A program made the position numbers and the translations under genes. A stretch of 64,000 nucleotides of DNA from an uncultured Planctomycetota bacterium (GTDB lineage: Bacteria; Planctomycetota; Phycisphaerae; Sedimentisphaerales; UBA12454), in NCBI GenBank assembly GCA_903847315.1, contig CAINDG010000026.1:62001-126000 (forward strand). The letters run 5' to 3'. Positions 60,295 through 64,000 of this stretch are shown here, in pieces (within the stretch, counting starts at the first letter, position 1; each line of letters begins with the position of its first letter). The notes beneath the pieces are model-generated. The model searched no databases. It saw nothing but the letters and a program-made list of their open reading frames with translations, and was not told the DNA's origin.

Positions 60295-60482
60295 AACTTC
60301 TCTCCTGAAAAATAATTTGTTTAATATTTTTTAAATAATACTAACTCCTTCGATTTTGCTTTCCTTGTTTTCCCTTTCCTTATAAAAAATCAAATTATTT
60401 TTTTGACCGTATATATTTATCTAATCTTCCTAAAAAATATTGCTCCAATTGCGAATATTACAATCGTAGCCGGTTCGGGGAC
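60263..60482. repeat. Tail-intergenic-head block, copy 2 (220 bp)
   Basis: This matches 57063-57282 without gaps. It covers the start of array gene 4, the gap, and the sorting-tail end of array gene 5. Confidence 0.93.
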
Positions 60483-61289
60483 CGTATAAATAAAGCCGTG
60501 GATACCAGAGGCGTCTTGGTATGTGCCAACAATATTACTGCCGTCTATGCCAGTTGGGTTTGTGCTAGTTGCTCCGGGTGCGTCGAGGGTGGTCCAGCTT
60601 GTTCCGTTGTAGAGAAAACCGTGTTGTTCACCAGAGGCGTCACCATAACAACCAACAATGTCGCTGCCGTCAATGCCAGCCAATTCTATCCAAGTCGCCT
60701 CAGGCTTGTCGAGGGTGATCCAGCTTGTCCCGTTATAGAGAAAACCATGTTCCTTGCCGGAGGCGTCAGTGTACGAACTAACAATATTGCTGCCGTCGAT
60801 GCCATCTGCCGATGTATCGATTGCTCCAGGGTAGTCAAGGGTGGTCCAGCTTGTTCCGTCATAGAGAAAACCATGGCCGCCGGAGGCGTTATAGTACGAA
60901 CCAATAATATTGCTGCCGGAGATGCCATAGGCGAATGTTCCAGTTGCCCCGGGTACGTCGAGGGTGGTCCAGCTTGTCCCGTTATAGAGAAAGCCATGTT
61001 CCTTACCGAAGGTGTCAGTATATTCACCAACAATATTGATTCCGTCGATGCCATCTGCCGATGTGTAAGTTGCTCCTGACATGTTAATGGTGGTCCAGCT
61101 TGTCCCGTTATAGAGAAAACCGTGTCCACCGGAAGCATCAGTGTATCCACCAACAATATTGCTTCCGTCGATACTACTTGCGCCTGTCTCAGTTGCTTCG
61201 GGCATACCAAGAGTGGTCCAAGTACCCGCCATTGTGTAACAAGTACCGAAGAGAGATATTACCACCCAAGTTACAATTAAGTTTTTCAT
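60417..61289 (-). CDS. PEP-CTERM protein with six HAF-type repeats, array gene 5
   Basis: 290 residues: signal peptide, six repeats of about 41 residues of the form WTTLDxPGATxTxAxGIDGSNIVGxYTDASGxxHGFLYNGTS, then VPEPATIVIFAIGAIFFRKIR. The repeat is the HAF-family extracellular repeat, probably a propeller blade. Nucleotide repeats are nearly identical, so the units can expand or shrink by recombination. Confidence 0.88.
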   Translation of the reverse strand: MKNLIVTWVVISLFGTCYTMAGTWTTLGMPEATETGASSIDGSNIVGGYTDASGGHGFLYNGTSWTTINMSGATYTSADGIDGINIVGEYTDTFGKEHGFLYNGTSWTTLDVPGATGTFAYGISGSNIIGSYYNASGGHGFLYDGTSWTTLDYPGAIDTSADGIDGSNIVSSYTDASGKEHGFLYNGTSWITLDKPEATWIELAGIDGSDIVGCYGDASGEQHGFLYNGTSWTTLDAPGATSTNPTGIDGSNIVGTYQDASGIHGFIYTVPEPATIVIFAIGAIFFRKIR

Positions 61290-61330
61290 TTAAGTTTTTC
61301 CTTCCTTCCATAAATTTACTATTTGTGTTG

Positions 61331-62125
61331 TTATTTTTTTCTTCGAAGCAAGCTTAAAGCGCCGAGACTAAGCAGGCAAATAGTTGCCGGTTCAGGGATG
61401 TAAACAACTGTGCCGCTGTCAACTACGAAGTTGTCGAGGAAGGCATCGCCCGAAGTCAGTTCTCTTTTGTCTGCCCAGCCGCCTAGAAATGGACTGACAG
61501 CAGTACAGTTCCATTCGCCTTGCAGTATGTTCTCAAGGGTCCAAAAAGAATTAGCAGACCCATAGCTTGTGGTGCTCAGATATAGGGAGTTCAGACTGGC
61601 GTCGTAAGAAATGTAAAGAATACCATCGTTTTCGTTTCTGGTGTCCTGCTTGTCGTCTTCGATGTCATTTGTGGTTTTGTAGTAATCGAAACGCGGGTGG
61701 CTTCCATTTTGGTCGAGATAGCTGCTGGCACTTATCGAGATATTGTTGCTTTTTATCCTTTCAAGGTCGCCTATGCCTTTGCCGAAACCAAGCTCAACTT
61801 CAATGCCTGAAAAATCTGGTCCCGAAGTTGAACCGTTGTGGAAATCAACTCTGAAAGAAAAATTGCTTGCTGTCGAAAGCCCCCAGCCGTTAGAGTAGTA
61901 AACGGCTGTTGACATTATCGCATCTGTCGTGGAGTGAAGCTCCAGTTGATGATTGGCTTGGTCCAGCCAGGCATTGGCGTGGCTGTCCTCGTAGAGATTC
62001 CACATAGATGTATTCCGCGAATTGTCGTAGAAGTCGTCCGATGGCAGGGCAGGCGCCGCATAGGCCACAGAAGTTGTTACAGCCGTTAATACCAATACTA
62101 TAGAAATCGCAATTAACTTTTTCAT
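61331..62125 (-). CDS. PEP-CTERM protein, array gene 6 (LamG-like)
   Basis: 264 residues. Signal peptide ending TTSVAYA, the DDFYDNSRNTSMWNLYEDS domain start seen in array genes 2 and 8, ILYISYDASLNSLYLS, GDAFLDNFVVDSG and IPEPATICLLSLGALSLLRRKK. A lectin-like sandwich is likely. GGAGA precedes ATG 62125. Its tail is of the common array type, unlike the tail of its paralogue at 57217. Confidence 0.86.
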   Translation of the reverse strand: MKKLIAISIVLVLTAVTTSVAYAAPALPSDDFYDNSRNTSMWNLYEDSHANAWLDQANHQLELHSTTDAIMSTAVYYSNGWGLSTASNFSFRVDFHNGSTSGPDFSGIEVELGFGKGIGDLERIKSNNISISASSYLDQNGSHPRFDYYKTTNDIEDDKQDTRNENDGILYISYDASLNSLYLSTTSYGSANSFWTLENILQGEWNCTAVSPFLGGWADKRELTSGDAFLDNFVVDSGTVVYIPEPATICLLSLGALSLLRRKK

Positions 62126-62178
62126 TTGAGTTTCTCCATTTGCTTTTCATTTTTTTATTTGTTGTTATTTTCCCAAAA
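62111..62178. repeat. Head-side repeat of array gene 6
   Basis: The 68 bases spanning the start codon and upstream region match 63934-64000 at the window end with few changes and one gap. Similarity extends into the signal-peptide codons. Confidence 0.8.
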
Positions 62179-62204
62179 TAGCAACACGTACGACTAAAAT
62201 TGCT

Positions 62205-63125
62205 TTATTCTCGTTTTCCTTTCCTTACAAAAAACTCAGATTTTTTTCTTCTAATCAGACTTAATGCGCCGATGCCGAGGAGGCAAATCGTCGCCGGTTC
62301 GGGGACATCGGCGGTAACGGCAATGCCGGTCGGGCCGCTCAACCCCGAGACCAGAGAGGCATTCACCGTCGCTCCCGACGTGGTGTATTCGCCGATCATG
62401 CCGTTGTTCATGTTCGCGACAAACAGATTCGATCCAGACACGGCAATGCCGTACGGGCCATCCAACCCCGAGACAAGGGAGGCGTTCACCGTGGCTCCCG
62501 ATGTGGTGTATTCGCCGATTATGTTGCCGCTCGTGACAAACAGGTCCGATCCAGAGACGGCAATGCCGCTCGGGTTATCCAGCCCCGGGATCAGGTAGGC
62601 ATTCACCGTGGCTCCCAACGTGGTATATTTGCCAATCATGCCGTTAGCTGTTAAGCCTTGGTTCATGTTCGCGACAAACAGATTCGATCCAGACACGGCA
62701 ATGCAGTACGGGGAACGCAACCCTGAGACCAGGGGGGCATTCACCGTCGCTCCCGACGTGGTGTATTCGCTGATCGTGCCCGTGATGTCCGAGACAAACA
62801 GGTTCGATCCAGAGACGGCAATGCCGGTCGGGGCAGTCAACCCCGAAACAAGGGATGCGTTCACCGTGGTTCCCGACGTGGTGTATTCGCCGATCGTGCC
62901 GTTGTTGTAGTTCGTGACAAACAGGTTCGATCCAGAGACGGCAATGCCGGTCGGGTAATCCAACCCCGAGACCAGAGATGCGTTCACTGTGGCTCCCGAG
63001 TTGGTGTATTTGCCGATCGTGCCGTTGTTGTAGTTCACGACATAGATATCCCCGCGCGCGGTCGTCGGCATGGTTGACGCCGCCAGCATCGCGGCCACTA
63101 AACAAATCGTAATTAACTTTTTCAT
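62205..63125 (-). CDS. PEP-CTERM protein with six NHL/Vgb-like repeats, array gene 7
   Basis: 306 residues from ATG 63123-63125 (GGAG upstream). Signal peptide, six repeats of about 42 residues with GIAVSGSNLFVTNYNNGTIGEYTTSG, fitting a six-bladed propeller of the NHL/virginiamycin-lyase type, then VPEPATICLLGIGALSLIRRKK and an 11-residue extra tail (SEFFVRKGKRE). The tail beyond the basic end is unusual. The nucleotide repeats are almost identical. Confidence 0.86.
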   Translation of the reverse strand: MKKLITICLVAAMLAASTMPTTARGDIYVVNYNNGTIGKYTNSGATVNASLVSGLDYPTGIAVSGSNLFVTNYNNGTIGEYTTSGTTVNASLVSGLTAPTGIAVSGSNLFVSDITGTISEYTTSGATVNAPLVSGLRSPYCIAVSGSNLFVANMNQGLTANGMIGKYTTLGATVNAYLIPGLDNPSGIAVSGSDLFVTSGNIIGEYTTSGATVNASLVSGLDGPYGIAVSGSNLFVANMNNGMIGEYTTSGATVNASLVSGLSGPTGIAVTADVPEPATICLLGIGALSLIRRKKSEFFVRKGKRE

Positions 63126-63156
63126 ACTTTCTCTCCTTCTTGAATTATTATTTTTA

Positions 63157-63948
63157 TTAACCAATTTTTTTTCTAATCAGACTTAATGCGCCAAGACCGA
63201 GCAGGCAAATCGTTGTCGGTTCAGGAACGATTGTTCCGCTTTCGACTACAAAGTCGTCGAGAAAAGCATCGCCGGATGTGAGGACTACGTTTTCGGCATC
63301 GCCGCTCAAGATTGGGCTAACAACGTCAGCCTTCCATTCGCCTCTCAGCAAACCAGATATGGTAACAAAAGCATTAGTTGTCCCGTAGCCAGTATCACTC
63401 ATATACAATTCGTCCAAGATTGTATTGTAGGAGATATACAAAATACCGTCATCCGAGGACCTTGTTATTTCACGTTCATTAACATGAATGCCATCCGTGG
63501 TTTTATCGCCCCAAATCTGCTTCTCGCTTCCATTGTCATAACTATAATAACCGGCGCCTAAAGAAGCATTGTTGTTACTCATTGTTGCAAAGTCCCCAAA
63601 TTTGGCGAGGCCAAGCATAGCGTCAAATTCGTATTGCCCCGACCCTAGAAGCGAACTGGCGTGGAAATTGGCCCTGAATGAAAAATCCTCCGCTGTCGAA
63701 AGACCCCAGCCATTAGCTACATAATTGGCTGACACATCTCCTGAATTTCCCGCAGAATGAATTTCCAGTTGCTGGTTATTTTCATACAACCACACCTTGC
63801 TTGAATTCTCCTCGTAGAGATTCCACATAGATGTATTCTGCGAATTGTCGTTGAAGTTGTCCGATGGCAGGGCAGACGCCGCATAGGCCACAGAAGTTGT
63901 TACGGCCATTAACACCAATACTAAACAAACAGTAATTAACTTTTTCAT
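63157..63948 (-). CDS. PEP-CTERM protein, array gene 8 (LamG-like)
   Basis: 263 residues: signal peptide MKKLITVCLVLVLMAVTTSVAYA, the DNFNDNSQNTSMWNLYEEN domain start, ILYISYNTILDELYMS, GDAFLDDFVVESG, and VPEPTTICLLGLGALSLIRKKIG. A paralogue of genes 2 and 6. The upstream 52 bases continue the shared head sequence to the window edge, so the array probably goes on. Confidence 0.86.
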   Translation of the reverse strand: MKKLITVCLVLVLMAVTTSVAYAASALPSDNFNDNSQNTSMWNLYEENSSKVWLYENNQQLEIHSAGNSGDVSANYVANGWGLSTAEDFSFRANFHASSLLGSGQYEFDAMLGLAKFGDFATMSNNNASLGAGYYSYDNGSEKQIWGDKTTDGIHVNEREITRSSDDGILYISYNTILDELYMSDTGYGTTNAFVTISGLLRGEWKADVVSPILSGDAENVVLTSGDAFLDDFVVESGTIVPEPTTICLLGLGALSLIRKKIG

Positions 63949-64000
63949 TTGAGTTTCTCCTTTTGCTTTAATCTTTTTATTTGTTGTTATTTTCCCAAAA
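63934..64000. repeat. Head-side repeat of array gene 8
   Basis: This matches 62111-62178 (start codon plus upstream A/T-rich sequence ending TTATTTTCCCAAAA). It is cut by the window end. Confidence 0.8.

Noticed and set aside
62205-63125. Regularly spaced repeats suggestive of a CRISPR array
   Set aside because: The repeats are in frame, encode propeller units and have coding 'spacers' of conserved sequence. No cas genes are present.
56342-64000. The whole array as an integron with gene cassettes
   Set aside because: No integrase, attI or attC-like sites are visible. The shared blocks are A/T-rich and include coding ends, so homologous recombination explains the pattern better.

Overview
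The window looks like a chromosomal piece of a planctomycete of the Phycisphaerae/Sedimentisphaerales kind. This is inferred from the many small secreted proteins ending in a PEP-CTERM sorting tail, the N/E/P-rich linkers of the form EPNEPN in secreted proteins, the free-standing HNH-AP2 endonuclease, and the mixed, moderate base composition. No 16S gene is present, so the placement is tentative. No exosortase gene is in the window.

Layout. 1-1.5 kb: the end of a GC-rich alpha/beta hydrolase, a tRNA-Arg(TCG) with its own promoter, and ArfB. 1.5-12 kb: acylphosphatase, a GAF-SpoIIE phosphatase, then the housekeeping run cmk - tandem plsC - ispH - rpsA - sigma factor - apt - aroB - DRE-TIM aldolase. 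Three intergenic elements of 102-111 bp with long perfect terminal inverted repeats sit in this run. 12-13.4 kb: two PEP-CTERM genes with duplicated tails and terminators. 13.7-18.4 kb: ffh, a small gene, rpsP, trmD, rplS, yraN, tatD. 18.4-24.3 kb (minus strand): a beta-propeller-like repeat protein, a catalytically degenerate E2 acyltransferase, a TlpA-like lipoprotein, a GT39-type transferase and threonine synthase. 24.4-29.1 kb: a lipoprotein, a glycosyltransferase, a secreted esterase, a small membrane protein behind a consensus promoter and folded leader, and an ABC-type substrate-binding protein. 29.1-38 kb: branched-chain amino acid genes ilvB-ilvN (minus) and ilvC (plus), separated by an AT-rich defence island (DNA methyltransferase, PD-(D/E)xK nuclease, a 77-residue protein, an AIPR protein) and an HNH-AP2 endonuclease. 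38-46.6 kb: a lipoprotein, a TrkA-C membrane protein, an ATP-cone protein paired with NrdR, a switch-like structured RNA candidate, two PEP-CTERM proteins flanked by copies of a stem-loop element, a methanogen-type thymidylate synthase homologue and a large secreted protein. 46.7-56.3 kb: ribE, pdxA, rsmA, a fumarase alpha subunit, a propeller lipoprotein, an S55 peptidase, a TPR membrane protein and an RluA-family pseudouridine synthase. 56.3-64 kb: an array of eight PEP-CTERM genes, all on the minus strand and running off the window.

How it fits together. Much of the plus strand is translation and ribosome assembly (ArfB, S1, Ffh, S16, TrmD, L19, RsmA, RluA family), plus core biosynthesis (IspH, AroB, RibE, PdxA, Ilv). 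The accessory content is cell-surface protein arrays and a defence island. The observations I rate highest are the covarying terminal-inverted-repeat elements (5315, 8275, 11909), the PEP-CTERM array in which tail-intergenic-head blocks are about 95% identical while the encoded ectodomains differ, the switch-like RNA upstream of nrdR, the leader ahead of the small membrane protein at 27513, and the restriction-modification/AIPR island. All functional statements rest on reading the sequence and recalling family motifs. No database search was run.
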